Source: Amblyomma americanum
Lineage: Eukaryota; Arthropoda; Arachnida; Ixodida; Ixodidae
Assembly: GCF_052857255.1 (NCBI RefSeq)
Contig: NC_135500.1
Coordinates: forward strand, 50,680,272-50,744,271
Direction: 5' to 3'
Length of the DNA: 64,000 bases
In this document: positions 11,446 to 23,065 of the stretch, in pieces
Position numbering within the stretch: position 1 is the first letter of the stretch
Layout of the letters: each line of letters begins with the position of its first letter
Translations under genes and position numbers: made by a program
The notes under the pieces: generated by a model
The model's database searches: none
Seen by the model: only the letters and a program-made list of their open reading frames with translations
Told to the model about the DNA's origin: nothing

Positions 11446-11685
11446 CTATGGCCTGCAGTACTCATAGCATCCCCCATGCCGGTGGCCCTTGGATCCGCAC
11501 TGGTGGACGATATACCTGGCAGGTGCACCTGAGAACGGTGCCAGGATGCCAGCTCCATAGAATTTTGCGAGGCCCCTGACGAAGACCTCCGCCAGCTCCT
11601 CGATACCTTCGCCAGCTGACAGGTGATAGCCATCAGCGGCGAAAAGGTGCCTCTTGGGTGCCTTCACTGCATCCAGGAAGCGATG
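11446..11685 (-). CDS. Terminal exon, possibly SGNH-hydrolase-like
   Basis: An acceptor reading ttttgttttcag (minus strand) precedes a frame open from 11685 to the TAG at 11446, 79 residues in phase 0. The peptide contains HLFAADGYHLSAGEG, like the C-terminal D-x-x-H block of SGNH/GDSL hydrolases, in which D and H belong to the catalytic triad. Upstream exons were not found in the window. It could belong to a host gene or to an esterase-bearing ORF of a LINE. Confidence 0.45.
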   Translation of the reverse strand, partial: HRFLDAVKAPKRHLFAADGYHLSAGEGIEELAEVFVRGLAKFYGAGILAPFSGAPARYIVHQCGSKGHRHGGCYEYCRP

Positions 11686-12389
11686 CTGAAAACAAAATGA
11701 GATATGTTGATAAATAAGGCAGCTTGAGCAAGCATGACATCCTAACAGCATAGAGCTACAATAAGTATTTTGGCTTTCTGGCACAGCTTTTCAGTAAACA
11801 ATGCATAAAGAATGTAGAAAGAATGCATCCACACAAATGCAGTGCTCAATGAAAACCAAATTACAATGCCGTAATTAATCTACAGCAGGTAACCAGGCAC
11901 ACACACAAGGATAAGAACAGACCCAGATGTTCTCCTGCGCTAGAAGTGCTTTCTGGCAAGACACTGACATATATTGATACCTTTATCGCCTCCTACAGCA
12001 GTCTTCTCAGCTTCTATAGTTTCCTACTTATGTTTTTGAGAATGAGTCTGAGCCAAGGCATGAACCCACTGGAGCTACAATGTGCAACCAAGTCCTACAT
12101 GGCCAGTTTTCATCCTGCTAGCATGCCACGCGAGTCTAATTATGACGCTGCCCAGCCTGTCTAACACACTACTTGCTGCAAGAGAAAGGTTTACAACACA
12201 CCGCACCTTCTACGCAATAAGGGACCTTAAGGCAGAACCCGGCTTTTAAATCAGAAAAAATCGGGTAACCTCCACAACGTGGGCAAGGCTCTGGAGGTTC
12301 CCACAACTCAGATAAAGGCCTCCGCCATCTTCTCAGGACTGCGAAAGTGGCTGAGGTTTCAGTGTATGTAGCGAAGCATAGGGCCAACA
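11686..12389. other. No recognised gene
   Basis: Presumed intron or flank of the exon at 11446. Small open frames only. Confidence 0.4.
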
Positions 12390-13420
12390 TTTAGAGTTTA
12401 TGAAGCATGTTTGCTTTCCTTAAAAAGCTAAAAACATCTGGCATATCGACCAGTGTATCTGCACCTAAAATTACGGCTGGAGGAAAAGGAATGTGTTCTT
12501 TATAAAATGGGGTAAAGTATTTTTTCCCAGTCATTAAAATTTTGTGCATGAAAATAAAATGTGGTTTGCTGTAAGCTCATCTCCGCATTTTCTGCAAACA
12601 GGTTTGTCTTCGCTTGGCAGAAGGAAGTTATGTGTGAGATGTGCATGTCCTATACGAAGACGGCAGATAGCCACTTCCTCAAAACCTTTCAGGCAGGTGC
12701 AAGGCTTCCATTCATCTAAAACTGGCATAGCAAAGTGAGGTTTGTTATTTGCTTCATATTTCATTAAAGGGGATATGTGCGTTTTTATTTCCCTGCCACG
12801 AGCTTGAGCAGCGCAGACATCTGCTCTCTCGTTGCCTTTAATAACGACATGGCTCGGCACCCAGCACAGTTTTGTTTTGTCCTTGAGCTGTGGCTATTTT
12901 ATGTTGTGTATGATGTCGCAAAGAAGCGGAGAGATTACATTTTTAAATTAAAGAGCCGAAAGTACACTCAGAGTTTGTGTGTAAATAATACTGTCTGTGA
13001 GGTTATTGTTTATTTTTTCTACAGCTACACAGACGGCTTAACAATCGGCAGTGAAAATCAATGCATAATGTGGAAGTCTTACTATTTCTTTCCCCATTTC
13101 CTTTCACCACTGCGCTTCCAACATAAACAAGTTTTCCAGCCATCCGTATAAAAGTCCGTGAACCACTGTATTTTTCTTTCAGTACAAGAAATTCTTCTAT
13201 AATCTGTTGTAGAGTGTGCTTCTTACAGAAGTTAGCGTGAAATCGCAGATTGCTGGAAAATTGTACCATGCAGGAAGTGCGTCTCGTCTTTGAGCAGTGC
13301 CGGGTAGCGAGTCTAATATGCCGAGATTTTTGCATATCTCTTCAAAACATAAGAGCAGTGACCTGCTAGCTTGCAGTGTTGAACAGTGTAGCATTCAAGC
13401 GATGCCTTCGTCGGTTCGAA
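12390..13420 (-). pseudogene. Decayed 3' end of an I-clade LINE ORF2 (RNase H)
   Basis: Minus-strand fragments parallel the ORF2 C terminus of the LINE at 46170. ALPAWYNFPAICDFTLT lies near 13240, EEFLVLKEKY near 13170, GSAVVKGNGE near 13100, NERADVCAAQARG near 12810, and CRLRIGHAHLTHNFLLPSED then CRKCGDELTANHILFSC near 12660-12540. Frameshifts separate them. The middle of RNase H has been lost or replaced, and the copy is 5' truncated. Confidence 0.8.
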
Positions 13421-13804
13421 GAGGCTGAGAGCTGAGTGTATCTGCACGACATGCAGCCCGATCACGTTTTCACGCCTGAAGTGATCAAATTGTGGTTTTA
13501 AAATTTTCTTTGAACCTTTAGCCTTATGCTAGTGTCACCTTCCTACTCCTTTACAACCATATCAGCCAAAACACTGGCTATCTGAGCAAAACCCCCAGAA
13601 GCAGCAGCCGTTGGGACGAGGCAGGAGCACAGCGGTCGGGAGGCATGCAATGGCAGCGTGACCACGTGATCAAAGATGACAGCCTCCATGACATGGCACT
13701 GTAAATAGTGTATAGGCAACAAATTTCAAAATGATAAGCAATGTGGTTGGAATGTCACTTTGCTGCTTGCTTAAGAGATTTTTGTTTCCTTCAGTCCGAG
13801 CTAT
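13421..13804. other. No recognised gene
   Basis: Short spacer before the split SINE. No coding or repeat signal recognised. Confidence 0.4.
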
Positions 13805-13815
13805 AGTCTGCTCTG

Positions 13816-13883
13816 GACCGCAGCGGCGGCCTAGTGGCTGAGCATCCACCTCGCATGCGGGAGGTACGGGGTTCGATCCCCAG
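13816..13883 (+). mobile_element. tRNA-derived SINE, left part (split by gypsy A)
   Basis: The head accgcagcggcggcctagtg and B box ggttcgatcccc match the SINE at 63675. The copy breaks at the ccag target of gypsy A and resumes at 21607. The SINE's own target duplication agtctgctctg sits at 13805-13815 and again at 21761-21771, which proves that the two halves were one insertion. Confidence 0.9.
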
Positions 13884-15004
13884 TGTGATGACCCCCATAA
13901 TGCGCAGGTCCACACGGGACGGAGAGGCAAAGAGACACCGTATGGCTCAGTTTAAACAAACAGGTATATTCAATAATTACACATGATTAAGGTTAGACAT
14001 CAGAGGCTGGGGCGTCCGAGCTTACGTGCCGACGACTTCATGGGGGCGATGGAGTGGCTCCGGAGTTGGGCTCGAGCGGTTGCTGGCAGAAGCTGCACGC
14101 CGTCGGGCTTCGGCGCTGAAGGCCCTCTTAGCGAACGATGTCGTCCTGAGCGTTCTTCTTCCGTTTCTTCGAGGATGGTTCACAAACCCTTCCTCTAGTG
14201 TCGTTCGGCTTGGAAGATGAACAGGAGGCGAGCTTGTAGATGATGACAGCAGAGCATAATTTTACAACAGAACAAACTTTGCACTACTTTACTCATCGAC
14301 CGGGCAGGTTAGTGCCTAAGTAGCATCACATTACATGCTAAGCATGGAGCCCCAGCTCAGACTGGACTGCATCCGTTTACATGTGCTTTTAAGCACTTGA
14401 TTAACAAAGGACTAAGGGCGGTCATTTCCAGTGGCCCGCCCAAAGCATCAATTCTCCAATCCAAAATAACATGCGAGATGGGGACCACCCCTTTGGGTTG
14501 GGCTTAGCCTCGAACCCAGAGTCTGTTAACAATACAAACAAAATAAACAACAAAAACGCCACCACTCTCTCTCAAGTGAGAGTATACACAGGCTCTCTCT
14601 TCGGAGCTAATTCACTAGCGCCTGTCTTTCCACATTCTTGGCGAGTACTGCCTGTCCGCCATGACAGGTGTCCGTCGCGGCCCTTCTGGGAAGCTGTGGG
14701 TGCCTTCCCGGCGATAGCCCACGACAAAGGGGGGGGGGGGGGAGGGAAAGAATGTCGTCTTCGCGGTATCGCATAGCGTCGGCTGTGGTACGGCGCGCTC
14801 TGGCCCGCTGACAGCTCCCTTGTCCTGGAATGTAACCGGAAATTGGGGAGGATAAAGCCTGTTTCCCCGGGGCGGCGGCGGGTCCGGTTTTTCTGGTCGT
14901 CACTCAAAGAGCATGGCTGGGTAATTGATGATGCCGCTGTCACGGGTCTCCGTCTACGCCGCGCCGTCGAACGTGGATCCTCGTAGCACACACGGAATGT
15001 CACA
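13884..15004 (-). repeat. Gypsy A 3' LTR
   Basis: 1121 bp, bounded by tgtgatgacc at the left and aatgtcaca at the right. It contains a 14-G run near 14729. It is almost identical to the 5' LTR. Confidence 0.95.
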
Positions 15005-15497
15005 CTCGCTCACCCTCCAGAAGAATGTTCTCCGAACATTTGAGTCCACGCAGCTCCCCTTGTCTTTCTGAATCGCCTCGCACAGTGCGTCCGACAAAAC
15101 ACTTTTCGCTGCACTCAACACCACTGCACAACACCATATGCCTCCGCTGTCAATACTGGCGTCTCCAGGGGCAGCACTGATCTTCTTTTACAGATAAACA
15201 TGAAACTCAGCACCCAAGCCTCTCCTTTCTAGTCCAAACTGGACGAAATAAATTTACCACAGTTACAAAGGAGCTCCCACTTCTAGCACGATCACGGCAC
15301 AGACAAAAATATAGATAACGAAAGGAAGTAGGGCAGGTTCTGCATGCGCTCCGCATGCTCTCCTGTGAAGGTGTTACTTAATGACAGAAAGGTTTAACTA
15401 CCAACTCCGATAACTTAACACATAAGCACATAGCAATGTTATGAGCTGTGGCATTACACAATTCTAACCAGTTCAAAACTCCGCTCTGTTTACGCCA

Positions 15498-18400
15498 TTA
15501 GTCCGACTTAGCTTTCCGATTTCGCAGCGGATATCGGCCTTCATAAGTCATACTAACTAAGTCTGTGACCCTTAGTCTGCTTTGGGACTCGCGAGGGCTC
15601 GTGGCAGGAGCCTCTCCTGGCGTTATCTGCGCGGCAACCTCGCGCGCTTCTTCTTCTAGCAATGCATGAAGTAAATCCGGTGGCATTCTAGCCGTCACCT
15701 CTGGCGCCTGCCGAACAGATGCAGGAGAGGGCGTTTCTTGCGAACTATCTGCGCGCTCCGCTTCACTTCTGTCCCCATCAAAATCCGCGCTTTCCCTTTT
15801 CTCATTTCGTGAATACTGAACCGGTGCCGACTTGAGGCGATTTGCGTGTATCCTTATCAAACGCCGGTTCACGTCTCGGACTCTGAAGTTTACCGGAGAA
15901 AGCTTCTCGACAACCTCGCACGGTCCTCTCCACTTCGTCTGGAACTTACGAGCTAGCCCAATCTGCCTTTGGCAGTTTTCAATGTACACGCTGTCCCCTA
16001 CATCAAACGGCGCGTCTCTAGCACTGCGATCGTGCACCTCCTTCCTGTGCTTCGCCGCTTTCTTTAAGGACTCCTTTGCGATGTCCCTCGCCACTTGCAA
16101 GCGCGATTCTAGCTCAACCTTATAGTCGTCCAGTGAAGCGTATGGGACACGACGGGGGCCCTCTGGCACTTCACTAGGCTGGTCCGGGTCTCGGCCGTAG
16201 AGAAGAAAGAATGGCGATTCGCCCGTGCTCTCGTGTGCTGCGGAATTGTAGGCAAACATTGCATACGGGAGCCACAAGTCCCAGTCCCGCTGGTCGCGCG
16301 AAACAAAATGCGATAGGAACCCGGCCACGGTTTGGTTCAGTCGCTCCACCGCGCCGTTGCAAGCCGGATGGTACGGTGTTGTCTGCTTCTTAGCGATCTT
16401 AAGCAGCTCGCAAACTCTCCTCATTAGCTGCGACACGAAGTTCGTTCCCCGATCTGTCAAGAGTTGCCTCGGGGGTCCATGTCGGAGCACGATCTGTTCG
16501 ACAAATGCTCTTGCAACCGTGTCTGCCTTCTGATCTGGGAGTGCTACCGCTTCCGCGTATTTTGAAAGGTGGTCGACAAATACTAAAATGTACTTGTTTC
16601 CGGAAGTGGTCATGGGCAATGGGCCCATTATGTCCATACCTGTCCGCTCGAAGGGAGCCGAAACCTCAGGGAACGGCTGAATTGGAGCTGGTCTTCGTCC
16701 CTTGGGTGTTTTTCTTTCGAGACAGGAATGACACTTCGCACAGTAGTCTCTAACATCCTGTCGCATGCCACTCCAAAAGTACAAACGCTCCACACGCCTG
16801 CGTGTCTTCGCTACGCCAAAATGACCGGCGCATGGCGCATCGTGAAACGCGCGAAGAACCCTTTCTGTCCACGACCGAGGTATGACGACTCTCTCCCAAG
16901 CGGTTTTCTCTAATCTCCCTTTCCTGGTTGGCCTCGTGCGCCGACACAGGGTGCCGTCTTTGTCAATGAAATAACCTAGCTGTTCGGGGTGAGACGGTGC
17001 GCCCTCTAAGCTTTCGATTATTCGCTTCAGGTCAGGATCTTTGCACTGCTCTGTGCGTAATTCGGCGGGGTCGACTACGGGGACAAACTCATCTATAGCT
17101 GCCACGGCAGCTGTGCGGCTGAGTGCATCAGCATTCAGATGTGTCTTTCCTGACTTGTGCTCAACTTCAAAGCAGTATTCCTGCAGGTGTAGATTCCATC
17201 TAGCGAGTCGCGAGCTAGGGTCCCTGACACTCATCACCCATTTCAGAGGATGGCAGTCTGTGACTAGCTTGAATTTGCGGCCGTAAAGGTAGCATCTGAA
17301 GTGCTTTACTGCCCAGACAACGGCGAGGCACTCCCTTTCCGTAGCTCCGTACTTTTGCTCTGTGGGGCTCAGCTGTCGGCTAGCAAAAGCAACGGGATGT
17401 TCTTTGCCCTCGATAACCTGAGATAGCACGGCACCAACTGCGAACTTTGACGCATCTGTGGCCATAACGAAGGGCAAATTAAAATCCGGGTGGCGCAACA
17501 GCGGTGCACTCATTAGCTTCCTTTTCAGGGCCCCAAAAGCATTCTCCGCGTTTTCGTCCCAGCGAAAGGAGACATTTTTGGCTGTTAAGGCGGTGAGCGG
17601 CTTAGCGAGCTTGGCGAACTCCTCTATGTGCCTTCGGTAGTAACCGATCAGGCCGAGAAACTGCCGGACCTGGCGGACGCTAGTCGGGGATGGAAAATCC
17701 GAGACACACCTTAGTTTCTCAGGGTTCGGTCGCACGCCGTCAGCTGAAACAACGTGCCCGAGGTACTTCACCTCGTTTTTGAGGAATTGGCACTTAGAGG
17801 GCTTCAGCTTGAGACCCGCTGCTCTTAGTCGTACCAAAACCTGCTCAATATCGCGCAAATGGTTATCAAAACTGTCACTGTATATGATAATGTCATCCAT
17901 ATACACGAAGCACAGCCTCCCCAGAAGACCTGCCAGGATAACATCAGCGGTTCTCTGCCAGACAGCAGGGCTGTTGGCCAGACCCATCGGCATTCTTTTC
18001 CATTCATAGTGCCCTGAGGGCGTGTTGAATGCCGTTTTCTCGGCATCTGCCGGATCCATTGCTATCTGCCAGAATCCCGCCGCCATGTCCACTACCGTGA
18101 AGTACCTGGCAGAGCCCAGCTGAGAAAGCGTCTCCTGTATATTGGGGATGGGGTATGGATCGATGCGAGTTACGGCATTTAGTTTGCGGTAGTCCACTAC
18201 CAATCGATACGAGCCATCTGGCTTTTCCACCAATAGTGCTGGTGCTCCCCAGGGTGACTTTGAGTGTTCGACAATGCCGCGATCAATCAGGTCCTGCACC
18301 TGCCGCTCCATCTCCTCACGTTGGGAGTAAGGAATCCTGTACGCACGCTGGTAAACGGGCGATGAAGTGCCGGTTTCTATCCTGTGCTTTATAACGCCAC

Positions 18401-19387
18401 AGCAGCCCAAATCCAGGTTGGACGCGGCGAATACTTCCGAGTAGTCGTTCAGCAAACCAGCCAGAGCCTCCCTCTCCCTGGATTTTACGTGAGAAAGATC
18501 GAACGACACCTTTGGAGCAGCCGAAGGACTAGCATGCTCTACAGTTGCGAGTGCCGTATCGGTGGGCTCACGTTGCTCTATCGCAGAGGTGAAGAAAGCC
18601 AATGTTTTGTTCTTGGGAAGGCTCAGTGGCTGCTGGCTACAGTTAACCACTCGTAGGGGCACTCTGTGGGCGTCATTAACTGTCACGAGGCACGCGGCTG
18701 CCTTCAGGCCATTGCTGAGAGAGTCGACCGGCTCAAGCACTCCCACGGCGCCGCTCTCTACATCTGAAGGCACAAACGCGTACAAAATGTGCTCCGACCA
18801 AGGAAGGACGACCGCCTCCTCGACCAGCCGGACGGCAACCCGCGAATATACCTTCTCCAATGATCCCACTGTTTGACGGGTGTCAATATCGGTAATGCGA
18901 ATCTCAGCCCCTCTCCTGTTCAAAAACGGAACTTTTGAGCCGCCCGCATTAACCTCTTCCTCAGAGAATGAGACTACTACCTTCCCTTTTCTCAAAAAAT
19001 CCTGCCCTAATATACCTGACACTCCGTTTGGCAGAGACACCGTGTCCGGGCATACGTAGCAGGGGTGCTCCAATGCAATTCCGCCGAGAGAGAAGTGTAA
19101 CCGGTAGAGTCCACTTATGCCAAGAGGATCCCCCGTTATGCCTACAAATTTGGTTGCCATACCACCAGACGCTTCCAACACCTCGCGGTCCCCCTTCCTT
19201 CGAAGCGTGTTAAAACTGCTCTCCTTAAGCAATGTCACCTTTGACCCCGTATCTATCAACAATTCCATACAACAACCATTTAACTTGCAACGCACAACAG
19301 GGCATGCCTCGTCGGCCACACAAACTACCACCACCTCATCATCTACTGCTCCCTCCCCACGCTCCTCAGGCTGGGGAGGACTAACTA
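15498..19387 (-). CDS. pol: Gypsy A pol polyprotein (PR-RT-RH-IN)
   Basis: An intact frame of about 1,280 residues runs to the stop at 15498. The frame opens at the shift site and contains no ATG before residue 23, so it is expected to be made by frameshift from gag. Counting from the GTG at 19334, the aspartic protease LLIDTGSK is at residues 25-32 and ILGQDFL near 110. Reverse transcriptase carries the YMDDIIIYS active site near 480. RNase H begins at FVMATDAS. The integrase zinc domain has HFGVAKTRRRVERLYFWSG followed by paired cysteines. The integrase core has GMDIMGPLP, LLTDRGTNFV and HPACNGAVERLN, giving the D, D and E. A GPCEVVEKLSPVNFRVRD block forms the C-terminal GPY/F-like module. 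All catalytic residues that I looked for are present. It is a mobile-element gene, not a host gene. Confidence 0.93.
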
Positions 19388-19394
19388 GTTTTTT
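19385..19394 (-). promoter_or_regulatory. -1 ribosomal frameshift site A AAA AAC before gag TAG
   Basis: On the minus strand the gag codons read TCA AAA AAC TAG. The heptamer A AAA AAC is the canonical slippery sequence. A -1 slip gives CTA GTT AGT and enters the open pol frame, which continues without a stop to the protease. The slip site directly abuts the gag stop. Confidence 0.75.
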
Positions 19395-20326
19395 GACTCG
19401 GTATCTGGAGCCCCGCTGTCGGCTTGCTTAGGGCGTGTCTCGCCTGCTTCTCTTTGTGGCTCCCCACGGCGCACGTTTTGGCAGAACCTGGCGATGTGTC
19501 CGCGACCCTGGCAAGCGAAGCATACGATTTCTTCAAAATCTCGCATACCGCGCCTGTAGCTTTGTTACGGTCTCCGGTTTCCAGCGAATGGGCGCTGTTG
19601 AGCGCGCGCTTCAACCTGGCGTTCTACCTGCTGAGTTAGCAGCTGTTCCAAGCGATCTAACCGCTCTGTCAAGAGAGCAACCTCAGGGTTGAGCGCCGCT
19701 CTCTCTATGACGCGTACTCTCGCTGCGGCTGTCGTTAACGCCTCATTTCGTTCCTCATCCAATGCGGCCTCCACGGCTTGGTCGAAATTGCTCGGCTTGC
19801 GCGAGAGCACGAACCGGCGCACGGGGTCTTGCAGACCAGCCACGAACAAAGCGGTCATTTCCTCTTTAAGTATATCCTCCGCGTATTTCTTCCTTAACTG
19901 GTCTCCTTCCTCCTCCCTGCTTAACGTATCGCGTGCTAGGCGCTGAAGCCGCGACGCAAATGTTCGCACGTCCTCCCCTACCATCTGTCCGGCGTCACGG
20001 AACCTCTGTACCCGCACGTGACGTGGTTCAGTGTCGAAATGCTCAAACGCGAGCTTCTTAAATTCCGCAAATGATTTTGTGGATTTTACTTTTTCGTCTC
20101 GCCAGGCAAAATCATGAGCAGCTCCTGCCATCTTACACCTCGCCATTCCCAGCATTTGAGCATCGGACCATCCCCCCATTTTCCCAATCTCTTCTAGCAT
20201 GGAAAAGAAATCGCAGATTGGAACCCCTGTCTTATCTCCCGTAAACGTCGGAATGACGCTTCCTAATGCCAGCATGCTTGCTCCGAGCGACGGCTGTGGA
20301 GTGGGAGCTCCCTCAGATACAGTCAT
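19385..20326 (-). CDS. gag: Gypsy A gag, interrupted by one in-frame stop
   Basis: ATG at 20326 starts a capsid-like protein (TFTGDKTGVPICDFF, FAEFKKLAFEHF, VRTFASRLQRLARD, MTALFVAGLQDPVRRF), the usual helical retrotransposon gag pattern. After codon 253 there is a TAA (19567-19565). The same frame then stays open for 59 more codons and encodes the CCHC zinc knuckle CFACQGRGHIARFC, which binds genomic RNA, before TAG at 19387-19385. The stop therefore separates capsid from nucleocapsid. It may be a point mutation (for example CAA to TAA), a readthrough site or a sequence error. Confidence 0.85.
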
Positions 20327-20463
20327 TTTTTTTTCAAGCCCTCCAGTGCCTCAAGCCTCTCAAATGGGGGTAAAAGTCCCACAATCAGTCCCGTGATTCC
20401 CTTTTGATTAAAATTTTGAAGTCATGAATGTCACAGCATTCAGAGGACATTTGCTTTTGAGAC

Positions 20464-20479
20464 CCCACTTCTGACACCA
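20464..20479 (-). other. Gypsy A primer binding site
   Basis: One base after the 5' LTR, the minus strand reads TGGTGTCAGAAGTGGG. This is complementary to the 3' end of a tRNA-Leu (cccacttctgacacca), the usual minus-strand primer arrangement. Confidence 0.75.
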
Positions 20480-20480
20480 G

Positions 20481-21602
20481 TGTGATGACCCCCATAATGC
20501 GCAGGTCCACACGGGACGGAGAGGCAAAGAGACACCGTATGGCTCAGTTTAAACAAACAGGTATATTCAATAATTACACATGATTAAGGTTATACATCAG
20601 AGGCTGGGGCGTCCGAGCTTACGTGCCGACGACTTCATGGGGGCGATGGAGTGGCTCCGGAGTTGGGCTCGAACGGTTGCTGGCAGAAGCTGCACGCCGT
20701 CGGGCTTCGGCGCTGAAGGCCCTCTTGGCGAACGATGTCGTCCTGAGCGTTCTTCTTCCGTTTCTTCGAGGATGGTTCACAAACCCTTCCTCTAGTGTCG
20801 TTCGGCTTGGAAGATGAACAGGAGGCGAGCTTGTAGATGATGACAGCAGAGCATAATTTTACAACAGAACAAACTTTGCACTACTTTACTCATCGACCGG
20901 GCAGGTTAGTGCCTAAGTAGCATCACATTACATGCTAAGCATGGAGCCCCAGCTCAGACTGGACTGCATCCGTTTACATGTGCTTTTAAGCACTTGATTA
21001 ACAAAGGACTAAGGGCGGTCATTTCCAGTGGCCCGCCCAAAGCATCAATTCTCCAATCCAAAATAACATGCGAGATGGGGACCACCCCTTTGGGTTGGGC
21101 TTAGCCTCGAACCCAGAGTCTGTTAACAATACAAACAAAATAAACAACAAAAACGCCACCACTCTCTCTCAAGTGAGAGTATACACAGGCTCTCTCTTCG
21201 GAGCTAATTCACTAGCGCCTGTCTTTCCACATTCTTGGCGAGTACTGCCTGTCCGCCATGACAGGTGTCCGTCGCGGCCCTTCTGGGAAGCTGTGGGTGC
21301 CTTCCCGGCGATAGCCCACGACAAAGGGGGGGGGGGGGGGAGGGAAAGAATGTCGTCTTCGCGGTATCGCATAGCGTCGGCTGTGGTACGGCGCGCTCTG
21401 GCCCGCTGACAGCTCCCTTGTCCTGGAATGTAACCGGAAATTGGGGAGGATAAAGCCTGTTTCCCCGGGGCGGCGGCGGGTCCGGTTTTTCTGGTCGTCA
21501 CTCAAAGAGCATGGCTGGGTAATTGATGATGCCGCTGTCACGGGTCTCCGTCTACGCCGCGCCGTCGAACGTGGATCCTCGTAGCACACACGGAATGTCA
21601 CA
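20481..21602 (-). repeat. Gypsy A 5' LTR
   Basis: 1122 bp. It differs from the 3' LTR at about three bases near the left end (ttatacatc, cgaacggtt, cttggcga) and by a 15-G instead of a 14-G run. Confidence 0.95.
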
Positions 21603-21606
21603 CCAG

Positions 21607-21760
21607 TGTTGCCGGGTACCCACCGGTGATACAATGGGTACAAGCTTTCCCCTGCTTGGTGCTCGGCTTATTCATGGTGAAATGCTTGGGAAATCTTGTG
21701 CCATGGCGCTCTTTGGCCGCAGATGCCCTTGCACCATAAACATTCACTCTCATCATGATC
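21607..21760 (+). mobile_element. tRNA-derived SINE, right part
   Basis: Continues tgttgccgggtacccacc, ggtgatacaatgggt and aagctttcccctgc as in the intact SINE at 63675, and ends in an atc-rich tail before the 11-bp duplication agtctgctctg at 21761-21771. Confidence 0.9.
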
Positions 21761-21771
21761 AGTCTGCTCTG

Positions 21772-22168
21772 TCTGCCAGTGCATCAGTCATTGCCACCTT
21801 GACTTTGCGAAAAGAAAAAAAACTACGTCACTAGCACATGCAACCCCGCATATTTTGTAACTCGCTCTTTGTTGCTTTCATTAACAACGTGTATAATTTC
21901 CCAGCAGCACACACGATGGTGTTTGATGTCTGTCTTTTCTCCTCTGTTTGCACGAGTTGTCACATTCAGTGCCATAGACTTTGCTCTCGGTATGAATGAC
22001 AGGTATGATTCTGGTGGTCTAGAAGGTCACTCACTCACTTCTGTTCATTCCTTTGATCATGGTCTTTCTCCTTAAAAAAAAGATGTCGCATTTCTTGCAA
22101 GTGTGCGCTGAAGTTAGAACTTACAAAACCGTGGCCAATGCACACGCAAAGCGTTTTTTTTCTGAGCC
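21772..22168. other. No recognised gene
   Basis: Unassigned sequence between two SINE insertions. Confidence 0.4.
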
Positions 22169-22434
22169 ACCCGCGGCGGTGGCTCAGTGGTTAGGGCGCT
22201 CGGCTACTGATCCGGAGTTCCCGGGTTCGAACCCGACCGCGGCTGCTGCGTTTTTGTGGAGGCAAAACGCTAAGGTGCTGGAAGATCCCCAGGTGGTCGA
22301 AATTATTCCGGAGCCCTCCACTACGGCCCCTCTTTCTTCCTTTCCTCTTTCACTCCCTCCTTTATCCCTTCCCTTATATGAGACAGATACTGCGCCATTG
22401 CCTTTCCCCAAAAACCAATTATTATTATTATTCT
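22169..22434 (+). mobile_element. Ruka-type SINE
   Basis: The head cgcggcggtggctcagtgg and B box gggttcgaacccga are followed by ggaggcaaaacgc, ccccaggtggtcgaaattat and gagacagatactg, ending in a tta-repeat tail. This composition is that of Ruka, a SINE described from ticks. Confidence 0.85.
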
Positions 22435-22489
22435 GAAATTAGCTTTGGATCGGGACACACAGACACACAACAGCTTGCGTTTTGCCATG

Positions 22490-23063
22490 TGTTACGTTTC
22501 GCCTACGACGCGCGGTATAGCCGGCGCGGATGCAACGGACGCCGGGGCTTCGTTCAAAGTGGCGGTCATTTTTGACCCGTTCGTCGCTGCCGCAACGCCT
22601 CCCGTCAAGCGCGTCCAGGCAGGTTTCAATGCCACGTGTCGTCGTGTGTGCGTGTGTGTGTGTGCATGTTGGTGCCCACGCTTGTCAAAGCGCGGCAGCC
22701 GGGGAGAGGAGCTCCCCAACTGGGAGGCGAGGAGCTCTGACCGGCGCCGGCCCGGCGGACGCGTCACTTCACGTCTCAACATGTCCGTGCGTCGCCGTCT
22801 CGTGCGACTCGTCCCGAGCCGTTCCTTCTTGCCCTCGACTCCGAGGGTATAAAAGCAGCTGCCCCGGACGACAAAGAGAGACTTCGATTTCTTCCGTCGA
22901 GTAACGTGGTCGCCCTGACCGGCTGCTCTTCTGCGATGCCAGAATAAACAAGTTGTTCTGTTGCCAGTCGACTCATCCTTTGCCAGGACCTTCGGATGTT
23001 TCCAACTGTGCCCCAGGCCGCCAGGCCAACGCTACCCTTGGGGCTTGCAACCCATTTGCAGCA
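22490..23063 (+). repeat. Gypsy B LTR1
   Basis: Begins tgttacgtttcg and ends catttgcagca. A TATA box (gggtataaaagcagc) lies near 22848, and aataaa near 22945 gives a polyadenylation signal, so promoter and processing signals are present. Confidence 0.93.
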
Positions 23064-23065
23064 AC

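Larger units (their letters stand above)
13884..21602 (-). mobile_element. Gypsy A: near-intact Ty3/gypsy LTR retrotransposon
   Basis: A 7.7-kb element with LTRs at 13884-15004 and 20481-21602, transcribed leftward. It is flanked by a 4-bp duplication ccag (13880-13883 and 21603-21606). From 5' to 3' on minus it has the 5' LTR, a primer binding site, gag, a shift site, pol, about 490 bp of 3' UTR, a weak purine tract (15005-15018) and the 3' LTR. There is no env-like frame. The LTRs differ by about three substitutions and one G in a G-run, so insertion is recent. The host DNA is a SINE (13816-13883 plus 21607-21760). Confidence 0.95.

Noticed and set aside
14571..15003. Minus-strand frame of 143 codons in the gypsy A LTR, repeated at 21212-21643
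   Set aside because: It lies in LTR sequence with a G-run. The frame extends differently in the two copies and has no motif.
22445..22904. Overlapping open frames of 96-135 codons inside gypsy B LTR1, repeated in LTR2 and LTR3
   Set aside because: They overlap on several frames, reflect the GC-rich LTR with its tg repeat, and carry no protein motif.
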